From the NCBI GenBank assembly GCA_022239325.1, contig JAKOGP010000001.1:186001-250000 (forward strand): DNA of 64,000 nucleotides, written 5' to 3'. The stretch's first letter is position 1, and each line of letters begins with the position of its first letter. The notes under the pieces are model-generated. The model saw nothing but the letters and a program-made list of their open reading frames with translations, ran no database searches and was not told the origin of the DNA. Position numbers and translations under genes: made by a program. Below, piece by piece: positions 8,954 to 17,840 of the stretch. The DNA is from Flavobacteriaceae bacterium LSUCC0859. Lineage in GTDB: Bacteria; Bacteroidota; Bacteroidia; Flavobacteriales; Flavobacteriaceae.

Positions 8954-9820
8954 AACAAACTTAATTTAGGATCTTTTTTTAGCAGGCTTGGCTTGTTGTT
9001 TTGGTGTTTAATAGGTCTTTATTCCAGCGCAGTAAACGCCCAAGAGTTTTCTGCCATGTCTTACAACATTCGCTACAACAACCCAGCCGATGCCCCCAAT
9101 GATTGGGACAGCAGAAAAGCAGCCCTTACCCAGCTCATTTCTGAGAGAAACCCAGATTTTCTTGGCCTTCAAGAAGCCCTGTATGACCAGCTTAGTTATG
9201 TAAACGACCAACTTGGCAATTCTTATCAATACATAGGCGTGGGTAGGGATGACGGAAAATTAAAAGGAGAATTTTCACCGCTCTTATACCGAGAAGACCA
9301 ATGGGAACTCTTACAATCCAACACCTTTTGGCTCTCAGAGACCCCTGCAAAAATAAGTGTAGGTTGGGACGCAGCTATGGAACGAATTTGCAGCTATGGG
9401 TACTTTAAGCACAAAAAAACCGGTCAGAAAATATGGGTCTTTAACAGCCATTTTGATCATGTTGGACTTGTAGCTAGAAGTGCGTCTGCAAATTTGATCT
9501 TAGAAACCATCAAAAGTCTTAACACGAATAAAGAAGCAGTACTCTTTATGGGGGATTTGAATATGACACCAGAGATGGAAGGCATTGAATTGCTTAGCAA
9601 AGAGATGATAGATCCTTTAAGTCTCCCTGGAATAGAACTCAAAGGCAGTTATGGCACTTACACTGGTTTTAACACCAATGGTCCCTTTAAACGAAGAATT
9701 GATTACATTTTTTGTCAGAAAGTAACTCCCATACACTACGAACACTTAGACCAAACTTATGGGACCGCTAGAAGGTTTCCCTCAGACCACTTTGCTGTTT
9801 TCTACGCTGCCTCTTTCTAA
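8945..9820 (+). CDS. Secreted endonuclease/exonuclease/phosphatase-fold hydrolase
   Basis: 291 residues; signal peptide to about residue 33 (YSSAVNAQ). The EEP (DNase I/sphingomyelinase/inositol phosphatase) fold is complete: MSYNIRYNN at the first strand, metal Glu in GLQEAL (about 77), HFDHVG with the catalytic His, GDLNMTP with Asp/Asn, and the terminal SDHFAVF. Family members in Bacteroidota are extracellular nucleases or phosphoesterases; the substrate is not readable here. Probably its own transcript or read through from the M14 gene; ATG 8945 sits in the second copy of the 84-base-period repeat. Confidence 0.88.
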   Translation: MNKNKLNLGSFFSRLGLLFWCLIGLYSSAVNAQEFSAMSYNIRYNNPADAPNDWDSRKAALTQLISERNPDFLGLQEALYDQLSYVNDQLGNSYQYIGVGRDDGKLKGEFSPLLYREDQWELLQSNTFWLSETPAKISVGWDAAMERICSYGYFKHKKTGQKIWVFNSHFDHVGLVARSASANLILETIKSLNTNKEAVLFMGDLNMTPEMEGIELLSKEMIDPLSLPGIELKGSYGTYTGFNTNGPFKRRIDYIFCQKVTPIHYEHLDQTYGTARRFPSDHFAVFYAASF

Positions 9821-9931
9821 GTGGTAGAAATATCTTGTTAAAAGATTTTTAAAGCCCCTTTGATTTTTGTATATTAGGTATGCCCTATCTTATTGAGATA
9901 CAGCGCCATTCACTTTAAATTGCGATGTACT

Positions 9932-11254
9932 ATGAAAACAAAAACAATTCACATTAAAAAATCCCTGTATTTGGCAGCTTGCTTGCTGTTGGGTTTGGGG
10001 TGGCTAAGCACAAACCAATTGCATGCCCAGGAAAACAGTTCGGAACCTGAGACCCAATTTACAGAGTTCAAAGGAACGGTATTAGATGCCCAAACCAAAA
10101 AACCACTGGTTTTTGCCACCATAAGCCTGGAAGGAACCAATGCCAGTACCATTTCTAATTCTCAGGGGGATTATTTGCTAAAAGTCCCCAATACCTTGTT
10201 AAACAAAGCAGTGGTGGTTTCCTTTTTGGGGTATGAGTCCATCCGAGTTCTGTTAGATCCTGACAAAGCTGGAGATTTTGATTTGGCACTTCAAGAAACA
10301 GCTATTGCCTTAAACGAAGTAGACGTGGTGGTTCCTAAAGACGCAAAAACGCTTGTGCAAGAAACTTTGGCTAAAAAAGGGGAGAACTATTTTAACAGTC
10401 CAACTAAGATGACTGCTTTCTACAGAGAGACCATCAAAAAAAGACGCAAAAACGTGTCCTTATCTGAGGCTGTTGTCAATGTGTATAAAAGTGCTTACAA
10501 TTCAGAAAAAGAAGACGACATTTCTCTGTATAAAGCTAGAAAAAGTACCGATTACAGCAAGTTAGACACCCTGGCGTTAAAATTACAAGGAGGGCCTTTT
10601 AACACCTTGTATGTAGACGTTATGAAATATCCCGAATACCTGTTTAGCGAAGACTATATAGACTCCTACAGGTTTAGTTACGGAAGCTCTACACGCATAG
10701 ACGATCAATTGGTGTACCTGGTAAATTTTGAGCCCTTGGAGTCCAGCTCTGAAACACTCTTTAAGGGAACGCTCTATATAGACATCACCCATAAAATTTT
10801 AACCTCAGCACTTTTTTCTATGGATCTAAAAGATCCCAAAGCAGCTGCCAGGTTATTTGTGAAACGCAAACCTAAAAATGCCAACGTATGGCCTACTGAA
10901 GTTTCCTACAGGGTAGACTACAGAGAAAAAGAGGGCAAATGGTATTATGGATACAGCAATTTATTGTTGAGTTTCAAAATTGACTGGGACGACAAACTCT
11001 TTAATTCTGTATACAGCCTTCAGTGTGAAATGGCTATCACAGACTGGAAAAACAGCCAAAGATCTGAGCTGCCAAAAAGGAAAGACCTCATAAAAAAATC
11101 TATTATTTTAACCGACGAAGCTATTGGTTTTTCAGACCCGGATTTCTGGGGGGATTACAATATTATTGAACCAGAAAAGTCTATAGAAAATGCCATCAGA
11201 AAGATTAGAAGACAACTTTCTAAGGCCAATGACAACAAGGTAGTGAAGCCTTAA
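9932..11254 (+). CDS. Secreted CarboxypepD_reg-like domain protein
   Basis: 440 residues from ATG 9932; the upstream TTG at 9893 would add a non-hydrophobic stretch before the signal peptide (YLAACLLLGLGWLSTNQLHA), so the ATG is preferred. Residues 48-125 are a carboxypeptidase-regulatory-like beta domain (FKGTVLDAQTKKPLVFATIS ... FLGYESI), the same module found at the N-terminus of TonB receptors, but there is no barrel: the rest is a helical/strand region (KMTAFYRETIKKRRK) ending in a basic tail. Typical of a large, poorly characterised Bacteroidota outer-envelope family. Function unknown. 6 bases ahead of the LD-carboxypeptidase gene, so probably co-transcribed. Confidence 0.82.
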   Translation: MKTKTIHIKKSLYLAACLLLGLGWLSTNQLHAQENSSEPETQFTEFKGTVLDAQTKKPLVFATISLEGTNASTISNSQGDYLLKVPNTLLNKAVVVSFLGYESIRVLLDPDKAGDFDLALQETAIALNEVDVVVPKDAKTLVQETLAKKGENYFNSPTKMTAFYRETIKKRRKNVSLSEAVVNVYKSAYNSEKEDDISLYKARKSTDYSKLDTLALKLQGGPFNTLYVDVMKYPEYLFSEDYIDSYRFSYGSSTRIDDQLVYLVNFEPLESSSETLFKGTLYIDITHKILTSALFSMDLKDPKAAARLFVKRKPKNANVWPTEVSYRVDYREKEGKWYYGYSNLLLSFKIDWDDKLFNSVYSLQCEMAITDWKNSQRSELPKRKDLIKKSIILTDEAIGFSDPDFWGDYNIIEPEKSIENAIRKIRRQLSKANDNKVVKP

Positions 11255-11260
11255 TTTTAT

Positions 11261-12301
11261 ATGATTAAAAGAAGACATTTTCTTGGAGGCCTTCTGTCTC
11301 TGGGAACTACTGCACTGCTGGCCCACACCCCTAAAGGGGTGGCAAGCCCAAAAAAAACAAAACGTCCCAAAAGACTCCAAGCGGGTGACACCATTGGGCT
11401 TGTTGCCCCGGGTTTTGCGGTGAGCCAAAAGCAGATTGCGACCATGACTCAATTTCTAGAAAATGCAGGTTTTAAGGTCTTTCAGACGGGGCGCATGGGC
11501 CAGCATGGGTATTTCTCCAATAGCGACCAGGAAAGAGCCAAGGACCTTATTGAGATGTTTTCCAATCCCGAGATAGACGCTATTCTTTGCGCCAGAGGTG
11601 GGTACGGCTGTACCAGAATACTAGATCTTATAGATTATCAGAGCATTGCTAAGCATCCGAAAATTATTCTTGGTTTTTCAGATGTGACCGCCCTACTGCA
11701 AGCCATCCATAAAAAAACGGGGCTCATCGGTTTTCATGGACCAGTAGGAACTACTATAGAGAATACATACGCCCAACAATGCCTTTCCTCTTTATTGATG
11801 GAAGCAAATAACAAAACCCTGATCCGTCCGGTAGACTTAAAAGGCACTGCCTTTGAAAAGGAGTCTGTGTACCAAAGATATACCATTCACAAAGGCCAAG
11901 CTTCTGGCCGTCTTGTAGGCGGTAGCTTAACCCTCATCTGTGCATTGATTGGTACCCCATACGAAATGGATTTTACGGGTGCCATAGTCTGCATAGAAGA
12001 CGTAGAAGAAAAACCCTACCGGGTAGATCGAATGCTCACCCAGCTTTTACAAACCAAAACTTTTAAAAAGGCCTCTGGAATTATTTTTGGCGTTTGCGCT
12101 GGCTGTGACACAGAGAAAAATAAAGATAATTTTACCTTATCAGAGGTAATTCAGAATAGATTAGCTCCCTTGCAGGTTCCCAGCATGTACGGGTTTTCTT
12201 TTGGTCATGTACCAGACAACTGCACCTTGCCTATTGGTGCTCAGGCGTTTATGGACACTGAATTGTTTCAATTGAGCATAGAAGAGCCAGTGGTTATCTA
12301 G
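11261..12301 (+). CDS. S66 LD-carboxypeptidase, probable Tat substrate
   Basis: 346 residues. Cleaves the terminal D-Ala from muramoyl tetrapeptides (L,D-carboxypeptidase), a peptidoglycan recycling step. The catalytic Ser140 is in LGFSDVTAL; Glu in CIEDVEEKPYRVDRML (about 243) and His in FGHVPDN (about 314) complete the S66 triad. The N-terminus KRRHFLGGLLSLG has a twin-arginine motif (residues 4-5) plus hydrophobic stretch, so export by Tat is inferred; tatC is 3.5 kb downstream. Classical LdcA is cytoplasmic, so this is a periplasmic variant. Converges with recQ; no clear terminator hairpin in the 123-base gap. Confidence 0.88.
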   Translation: MIKRRHFLGGLLSLGTTALLAHTPKGVASPKKTKRPKRLQAGDTIGLVAPGFAVSQKQIATMTQFLENAGFKVFQTGRMGQHGYFSNSDQERAKDLIEMFSNPEIDAILCARGGYGCTRILDLIDYQSIAKHPKIILGFSDVTALLQAIHKKTGLIGFHGPVGTTIENTYAQQCLSSLLMEANNKTLIRPVDLKGTAFEKESVYQRYTIHKGQASGRLVGGSLTLICALIGTPYEMDFTGAIVCIEDVEEKPYRVDRMLTQLLQTKTFKKASGIIFGVCAGCDTEKNKDNFTLSEVIQNRLAPLQVPSMYGFSFGHVPDNCTLPIGAQAFMDTELFQLSIEEPVVI

Positions 12302-12424
12302 CATGGCCTAAAAATTAGAGGATAAGAAGAAACCATCCAGAAAATAAATAGAGTAGCTCCTACAGCTAGGTAGTAGACTAACTACATTGGATTACATCTG
12401 GATTATATAGTGAAGTCAATCATT

Positions 12425-14620
12425 TTAATTGGCTACCTCACTGATGAATTTTATTCTATACAACCTTAGTTCTTCGTCGTCGTAGTCTCCGTCAAAGGCC
12501 TCTAATGCCACTTCAATATCGTCGGTATCAGATTCTATAAAGTAATCGTGCAGTTCTTCCTGCTGATCTTCATCTAAAATGTCGTCTATCCAGAAACCCA
12601 AATTTAATTTGGTGCCAGAAAAAACAATTTGCTCCATCTCCTTAATAAGCTCAGAAATACTAAGCCCTTTAGCACTGGCAATGTCGTCCAGAGGAAGTTT
12701 TCGATCTATATTTTGTATGATATACAATTTTAATGCAGAATTAGCACCTGTACTTTTAACCACCATATCCTGTGGTCTGTCTATTTGATGTTCTGCAACA
12801 TAACTATTAATAGCGGCTAAAAATGGAGCGCCATATTTCTTAGCCTTTCCCTCACCCACTCCATGAATGTTTACAAGCTCTGCATGTGTTAGGGGATATT
12901 TTAAAGCCATGTCTTGCAAAGAGGGCTCCTGAAAAATAACATATGGAGGTACCTGAAGTTTTTTTGCCTCAGAAACAGTAAGTGATTTTAGCAATTTATA
13001 CAAGGCTTCATCTGCCACTCCAGCTGCAGTTTTTGCTGCATGTACAATGGCCTTATCTGTTGCTTCACTATACACATGATCCATGGTCATTAAAAAAGAC
13101 GCAGGCTGGTCTATGAAGCTCTCTCCCTGCGGCGTTAATTTTAATATCCCATACTGTTCAATTTCTTTTTTGAGATAGCCTGCTACCAAACTCTGACGGA
13201 TTAAAGCCATCCAATACCCTTTGTCTTTATCTTTACCACAACCAAAAAAGGGCTTTTCATCTGTTTTATGGGAACTAATAATGGCGTTTGCGTTACCCAT
13301 AAGGACCTTTACAATTTCCTTGGATTTAAATTTTTCATTGGTCCCTTGAACTACTCCAAGTAGTTTTAACAACTGTTCTCCGGCTTCTTGCTTTTCTTTG
13401 GGGTTCCTTGTGTTGTCGTCCATGTCTGCTCCATCTCCATGTATCTCGTCAAAAGACTCTCCAAAATAGTGAAGTATAAACTTTCTTCTAGACATAGAAG
13501 TTTCTGCATAACCCACTATCTCTTGCAAGAGCGCATTTCCAATTTCTTGTTCTGCCACAGGTTTTCCAGACATGAATTTTTCTAGTTTTTCTACGTCCTT
13601 GTAAGAGTAAAAAGCCAAGCAATGCCCTTCCCCACCATCTCTACCAGCACGACCAGTTTCCTGGTAGTAACTCTCAATACTTTTTGGAATGTCGTGATGA
13701 ATTACATAGCGAACATCTGGCTTGTCTATACCCATTCCAAAGGCAATGGTTGCAACCACTACATCTACCTCTTCCATGAGGAACATGTCTTGATATTTAG
13801 ACCTTGTTTTGGTGTCAAACCCTGCGTGATAGGGAACCGCACTAATACCATTTACCTGAAGTACCTGTGCCAATTCCTCTACTTTTTTACGAGATAAACA
13901 ATATATAATTCCAGATTTAGACGGGTTTTGCTTTACAAATCTTATGATATCTCCCTCTACATTTTCTGTTTTTGGTCTTACCTCATAATACAAATTAGGT
14001 CTGTTAAAAGAAGATTTAAAAACAGTAGCGTCTATAATACCTAAATTCTTTATGATGTCTTCTTGAACTTTAGGAGTGGCTGTGGCGGTAAGCCCAATAA
14101 TTGGAATATTGGCTCCAAGCCTATTGATTATTCGTTGGAGGTTTCTATACTCTGGTCTAAAGTCATGCCCCCATTCGGAGATACAATGCGCCTCGTCTAC
14201 TGCTACAAATGAGATAGTTATTTCATTTAAGAAAGCGACGTTGTCATCTTTGGTCAAGGATTCTGGTGCTACGTATAGCAACTTGGTTACACCAGAAGCA
14301 ACGTCTTCTTTAACCTGCTTAATTTCTGACTTGGTCAGAGAAGAATTTAAAACATGAGCAATACCCGGATGATCAGATACGCCTCTGATAGCGTCTACTT
14401 GGTTTTTCATCAGAGCAATGAGCGGAGAAACCACAATGGCGGTTCCCTCTTGTAATAGTGCTGGTAGCTGATAACACATGGACTTTCCTCCACCAGTGGG
14501 CATAATCACAAAACTGTTTTTTTTATTTAAAACATTCCGGATTACTTCTTCTTGACGTCCTTTAAACTCTGAAAAACCAAAATATTTTTTTAGAGCGGCC
14601 TGCAAGTCATAATCATTCAT
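12425..14620 (-). CDS. recQ: ATP-dependent DNA helicase RecQ lacking zinc cysteines
   Basis: 731 residues from ATG 14620 (an upstream in-frame GTG adds 23 unlikely residues). 3'-5' DNA helicase of recombination repair. Walker A PTGGGKS (42-48), DEAH (142-145), QETGRAGRD around 320, a winged-helix RQC domain near 430-520, HRDC domain near 540-610, and a C-terminal acidic extension rich in Asp/Glu. The zinc subdomain (about residues 368-402) has YAETSMSRRKFILHYFGE followed by HGDGADMDDN in place of the usual cysteines; none of the four zinc cysteines is present. Divergent from kdsD. Confidence 0.95.
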   Translation of the reverse strand: MNDYDLQAALKKYFGFSEFKGRQEEVIRNVLNKKNSFVIMPTGGGKSMCYQLPALLQEGTAIVVSPLIALMKNQVDAIRGVSDHPGIAHVLNSSLTKSEIKQVKEDVASGVTKLLYVAPESLTKDDNVAFLNEITISFVAVDEAHCISEWGHDFRPEYRNLQRIINRLGANIPIIGLTATATPKVQEDIIKNLGIIDATVFKSSFNRPNLYYEVRPKTENVEGDIIRFVKQNPSKSGIIYCLSRKKVEELAQVLQVNGISAVPYHAGFDTKTRSKYQDMFLMEEVDVVVATIAFGMGIDKPDVRYVIHHDIPKSIESYYQETGRAGRDGGEGHCLAFYSYKDVEKLEKFMSGKPVAEQEIGNALLQEIVGYAETSMSRRKFILHYFGESFDEIHGDGADMDDNTRNPKEKQEAGEQLLKLLGVVQGTNEKFKSKEIVKVLMGNANAIISSHKTDEKPFFGCGKDKDKGYWMALIRQSLVAGYLKKEIEQYGILKLTPQGESFIDQPASFLMTMDHVYSEATDKAIVHAAKTAAGVADEALYKLLKSLTVSEAKKLQVPPYVIFQEPSLQDMALKYPLTHAELVNIHGVGEGKAKKYGAPFLAAINSYVAEHQIDRPQDMVVKSTGANSALKLYIIQNIDRKLPLDDIASAKGLSISELIKEMEQIVFSGTKLNLGFWIDDILDEDQQEELHDYFIESDTDDIEVALEAFDGDYDDEELRLYRIKFISEVAN

Positions 14621-14709
14621 ATCTATAAGATTGTTCTGTCTGAAATTTGGGGTAGGTGTTTCTAAAATATTATTGTGGGTGAAAAACACCTCATATAGGT
14701 AACTTTATG

Positions 14710-14717
14710 TAATTTTG
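14710..14717 (+). promoter_or_regulatory. Candidate -7 box upstream of kdsD operon
   Basis: TAATTTTG, exact TAnnTTTG match, about 57 bases before the TTG start of kdsD. A second near match (TATTTTTC, 14764-14771) abuts the start codon itself. Confidence 0.4.
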
Positions 14718-14773
14718 TCAAACTAAATATAACACATTCTTTTACAAAAAGAACCATTAATATTATTTTTCCC

Positions 14774-15739
14774 TTGAATCCTACTTCTAAAATTTTAGAT
14801 AGCGCTACCAGAACATTTCAAATGGAAAGAGATGCAATTGGGGCTCTCATTCCGTTACTGAATTCAGATTTTGAGGCGGCTGTAACTGCTATTTACCAAG
14901 CGTCTGGGAGGGTGGTTATTACTGGAATAGGTAAAAGTGCTATTATCGCAAACAAAATTGTTGCTACGCTCAACTCAACGGGAACACCAGCTATTTTTAT
15001 GCATGCTGCAGACGCCATCCATGGAGATTTAGGGAACATACAAGACGGAGATGCTGTAATTTGTATCTCAAAAAGTGGGAATACGCCAGAAATTAAAGTT
15101 TTGGTCCCCCTCTTAAAAAGAGGCAATAACCCACTCATTGCCATTACAGGTAATACCAGCTCTTTTTTGGCCCAACAAGCCCATTTTGTTTTAAACACTA
15201 CTGTAGAACAAGAAGCTTGTCCCAATAATTTAGCACCAACCACCAGTACCACTGCGCAGTTGGTTATGGGAGACGCCTTGGCGGTGTGTCTTCTGGAGTT
15301 AAGGGGATTCAAATCTAATGACTTTGCCAAATACCACCCTGGTGGGGCACTGGGAAAAAAACTGTACCTCAGGGTTTCCGACGTCTTAAAAAACAATGCA
15401 AAACCAGCTGTGGCTGCTGAAAGTTCGGTAAAAGAAGTGCTTTTAGAAATATCAAAAAACCTTTTGGGTGTGGTGGCTGTAATGGAAGGCCAAAAAATTG
15501 TTGGAATAGTGACAGATGGAGACATTAGAAGAATGCTCAATACCCATGACAACATCGGCCCGCTAAGGGCCAAAGACATCATGAGCACAAATCCTAAAAC
15601 CATTAGCCCAGACCAACTGGCGGTAGAAGCCTTAAAAATTATGCAAGACCATCAAATTACCCAACTCTTGGCGGTGGAAAACAATATCTATATGGGAGTG
15701 GTTCATTTACACAATCTAATACAAGAGGGCATCGTATAA
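14774..15739 (+). CDS. kdsD: KpsF/GutQ-type arabinose-5-phosphate isomerase
   Basis: 321 residues: SIS domain (about 40-175, with GIGKSAIIANKI and CISKSGNTPEI) followed by two CBS domains (about 205-320, GIVTDGDIRRML). Interconverts ribulose-5-P and arabinose-5-P, the first committed supply step for Kdo and LPS. The start is TTG 14774; the first ATG is codon 17, after residues that fit the family N-terminus. First gene of a tight envelope operon: its TAA overlaps the tatC ATG by one base. lptB, another LPS gene, is three genes downstream. Whether the product is housekeeping KdsD or a capsule paralogue cannot be told. Confidence 0.9.
   Translation: MNPTSKILDSATRTFQMERDAIGALIPLLNSDFEAAVTAIYQASGRVVITGIGKSAIIANKIVATLNSTGTPAIFMHAADAIHGDLGNIQDGDAVICISKSGNTPEIKVLVPLLKRGNNPLIAITGNTSSFLAQQAHFVLNTTVEQEACPNNLAPTTSTTAQLVMGDALAVCLLELRGFKSNDFAKYHPGGALGKKLYLRVSDVLKNNAKPAVAAESSVKEVLLEISKNLLGVVAVMEGQKIVGIVTDGDIRRMLNTHDNIGPLRAKDIMSTNPKTISPDQLAVEALKIMQDHQITQLLAVENNIYMGVVHLHNLIQEGIV
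15553..15571 (-). repeat. GGCC-N7-GGCCGATG dyad variant, inside kdsD
   Basis: On the minus strand GGCC-CTTAGCG-GGCCGATG; the longest spacer of the set. Confidence 0.3.
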
Positions 15740-16569
15740 TGGCAAAGAATACCAACGTAAATGAGATGTCTTTTTTAGATCACCTCGAAGAATTAAGATG
15801 GCACCTCATTAGGGCTACTATGGGAGTTTTGATTATTGGAACGGTTGCCTTTCTTATGAAAGACTTCATTTTTGAAACCGTCCTTTTTGGCCCAAAAAAA
15901 TCTGATTTTCCTACCTATAAAATGTTTTGCTACCTATCCCAAACCCTTGGTTTTAGCGACGCATTCTGTAGTACAGAACCTTTGTTTAGAATTCAAAGTA
16001 GGGAAATGGCTGGACAATTTTCTGCCCATATATGGACCTCTATTTGGGCAGGACTGATAGTTGGTTTCCCTTATGTTTTGTACGAAATATGGAAATTTGT
16101 GGGGCCAGGATTACATGAAAATGAGCGTAAAAATGCCAGAGGATTTATTTTTGTTGCCTCTTTTTTATTTTTCTCTGGAGTGCTTTTTGGCTATTATATT
16201 GTAGCACCACTCTCTATTAATTTTCTAGGCAGCTACACCGTAAGTAAAGAAGTCTTTAACGACATTGACCTCAATTCCTATGTGGCTACCGTTAGGGCCT
16301 CTGTCCTAGCCTGTGGGCTTATCTTTGAGCTTCCAATTGTGGTTTACTTTTTAACAAAAGTAGGGCTAGTAACACCTGAAATATTAAAAAAATACAGAAA
16401 GATCTCCTTGGTGGTTGTATTAATACTCTCTGCTATTATTACTCCTCCAGATGTGGCTAGCCAAATTGTAGTGGCAGTTCCCATCATGATATTGTACCAA
16501 ATTAGTATTGTAATTTCTCGAGTAGTGATAAAAAGAGATCAAAAGAAAATGCGTAAAAATGGAAAATAA
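15739..16569 (+). CDS. tatC: Sec-independent protein translocase TatC
   Basis: 276-residue polytopic inner-membrane protein, receptor of the twin-arginine translocase. The N-terminal signature MSFLDHLEELRWHLIR (10-25) and six hydrophobic segments are visible; between TM1 and TM2 there is an insertion of about 45 residues with several aromatic and Cys residues (FCYLSQTLGFSDAFCS), longer than in E. coli TatC. Starts at ATG 15739 overlapping the kdsD stop and itself overlaps the following CMD gene by 11 bases, so translational coupling is likely. The LD-carboxypeptidase at 11261 carries a candidate RR signal. Confidence 0.95.
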   Translation: MAKNTNVNEMSFLDHLEELRWHLIRATMGVLIIGTVAFLMKDFIFETVLFGPKKSDFPTYKMFCYLSQTLGFSDAFCSTEPLFRIQSREMAGQFSAHIWTSIWAGLIVGFPYVLYEIWKFVGPGLHENERKNARGFIFVASFLFFSGVLFGYYIVAPLSINFLGSYTVSKEVFNDIDLNSYVATVRASVLACGLIFELPIVVYFLTKVGLVTPEILKKYRKISLVVVLILSAIITPPDVASQIVVAVPIMILYQISIVISRVVIKRDQKKMRKNGK

Positions 16570-16906
16570 AGTTTCTGAATTCAATGAATATAGAGCTAAG
16601 ATGAATGATAAAATCTTGGCAGATAACAACAAGCTTATCAAACGTATTTTTAATCTAGACACCAACGCCTTTGCAGCTGGAGCCTTAGATGTGAAAACCA
16701 AGGAGCTTCTGGGTTTAGTAGCCTCTACTGTTCTCAGATGTGATGACTGCGTTAAATACCACTTAGAAGGTTCTGCCAAAGCGGGTGCGACTCACCAAGA
16801 AGTAATGGAAACTCTAGGAATTGCTACCTTAGTAGGCGGGACTATTGTGATTCCCCACCTAAGAAGGGCTTACGAGTATTGGGAAGAAGTTCAAGCCTCC
16901 ATATAA
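16559..16906 (+). CDS. Carboxymuconolactone decarboxylase (AhpD-like) family protein
   Basis: 115 residues; an all-helical CMD/AhpD-fold protein. The redox-type motif C-D-D-C-V-K-Y-H (CxxCxxxH, about residues 60-67) marks the thiol peroxidase/AhpD-like branch rather than true decarboxylases. Probably a cytoplasmic disulfide reductase or peroxidase. Overlaps tatC by 11 bases and precedes lptB by 21, an arrangement I recall as conserved in flavobacteria. Partner unknown. Confidence 0.85.
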   Translation: MENKVSEFNEYRAKMNDKILADNNKLIKRIFNLDTNAFAAGALDVKTKELLGLVASTVLRCDDCVKYHLEGSAKAGATHQEVMETLGIATLVGGTIVIPHLRRAYEYWEEVQASI

Positions 16907-16927
16907 TAAAAATCTAAATTATTGATC

Positions 16928-17668
16928 ATGAAGTTAAGCGCCACCAATATTATGAAATCTTACCGCGGCCGAGAGGTAGTAAAAGGCATTTCTTTGGAGG
17001 TAAACCAAGGGGAGATCGTAGGCTTATTAGGACCCAATGGCGCTGGTAAAACCACTTCTTTTTATATGATCGTTGGGCTTATAAAACCCAATGGTGGAGC
17101 CATTCACCTAGACCAGACCAACATTACCAACTACCCCATGTATAAGCGGGCACAGAGTGGTATTGGATATTTAGCACAGGAAGCATCTGTATTTAGAAAA
17201 TTAAGTATTGAAGACAACATTTTAAGTGTCCTCCAACTGACCAAGCTCAGTAAAAAAGAACAGCAGATGAAGATGGAGTCTCTCATTGAAGAGTTTAGTC
17301 TGGGGCATATTAGAAAAAACCGAGGAGATTTACTCTCTGGTGGGGAGCGCAGAAGAACTGAAATTGCTAGAGCACTGGCAACAGACCCTAAATTTATTTT
17401 ATTAGATGAGCCCTTTGCTGGGGTAGACCCGGTTGCAGTAGAGGACATTCAAAGAATTGTTGCACAGCTTAAAAACAAAAATATTGGTATCCTAATCACA
17501 GATCACAATGTACAGGAAACCCTTGCCATTACGGAGCGTTCTTATCTCATGTTTGAAGGTGGCATATTAAAGGCTGGAATTCCAGAAGATTTGGCCAAAG
17601 ATGAAATGGTGAGAAAAGTGTATTTGGGCCAGAACTTTGAATTGAGAAAAAAGAAACTCGATTTTTAA
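16928..17668 (+). CDS. lptB: LPS export ABC transporter ATP-binding protein LptB
   Basis: 246 residues from ATG 16928 (an in-frame TTG 6 bases earlier is less likely). Cytoplasmic ATPase that drives LPS extraction from the inner membrane with LptF/LptG. Walker A GPNGAGKTT (about 36-44), ABC signature LLSGGERRRTEIARA (about 136), Walker B FILLDEPFAGVDP, H-loop ITDHNVQET; the GERRR and FAGVDP sequences are LptB hallmarks. Last gene of the kdsD-tatC-CMD-lptB run. An imperfect 42-base-period duplication lies just behind the stop. Confidence 0.93.
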   Translation: MKLSATNIMKSYRGREVVKGISLEVNQGEIVGLLGPNGAGKTTSFYMIVGLIKPNGGAIHLDQTNITNYPMYKRAQSGIGYLAQEASVFRKLSIEDNILSVLQLTKLSKKEQQMKMESLIEEFSLGHIRKNRGDLLSGGERRRTEIARALATDPKFILLDEPFAGVDPVAVEDIQRIVAQLKNKNIGILITDHNVQETLAITERSYLMFEGGILKAGIPEDLAKDEMVRKVYLGQNFELRKKKLDF

Positions 17669-17689
17669 GAAAACTTCTATGCTTACTTT

Positions 17690-17760
17690 GTTGCAATGAC
17701 AAATTGAAAGAAAAACAGGGGTGTTTTTTGAGCTGCATTTACAAAATGTAAGAAAAACAG
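17690..17760 (+). repeat. Imperfect tandem duplication, period 42, behind lptB
   Basis: 29-base units at 17690-17718 and 17732-17760 agree at about 24 positions, including the shared AAGAAAAACAG end. Part of the intergenic stretch between lptB and pssA. AT-rich, so less certain than the copy behind lysA. Confidence 0.4.
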
Positions 17761-17804
17761 ATATGCCTTGTGGGATATAATCTCAAATAACCCTTACAGC
17801 ACCC

Positions 17805-17829
17805 TAACTTTTAGGTTTTATAAAAGTTA
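17805..17829. terminator. AT-rich hairpin between convergent lptB and pssA
   Basis: Perfect 9-base arms TAACTTTTA / TAAAAGTTA around a 7-base loop. No clean T tract on either strand, so termination is only suggested by its place between convergent genes. Confidence 0.35.
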
Positions 17830-17840
17830 AGCCTTTGTTG

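Noticed and set aside
14655-14692. 8-base inverted repeat AGGTGTTT / AAACACCT between recQ and kdsD
   Set aside because: Short arms with a long loop; at this AT content such repeats are expected by chance and no second site supports it.
14893-15603. 236-residue open frame on the minus strand inside kdsD
   Set aside because: Opposite a clearly conserved SIS/CBS gene; its product has no family features and its length comes from codon structure on the other strand.
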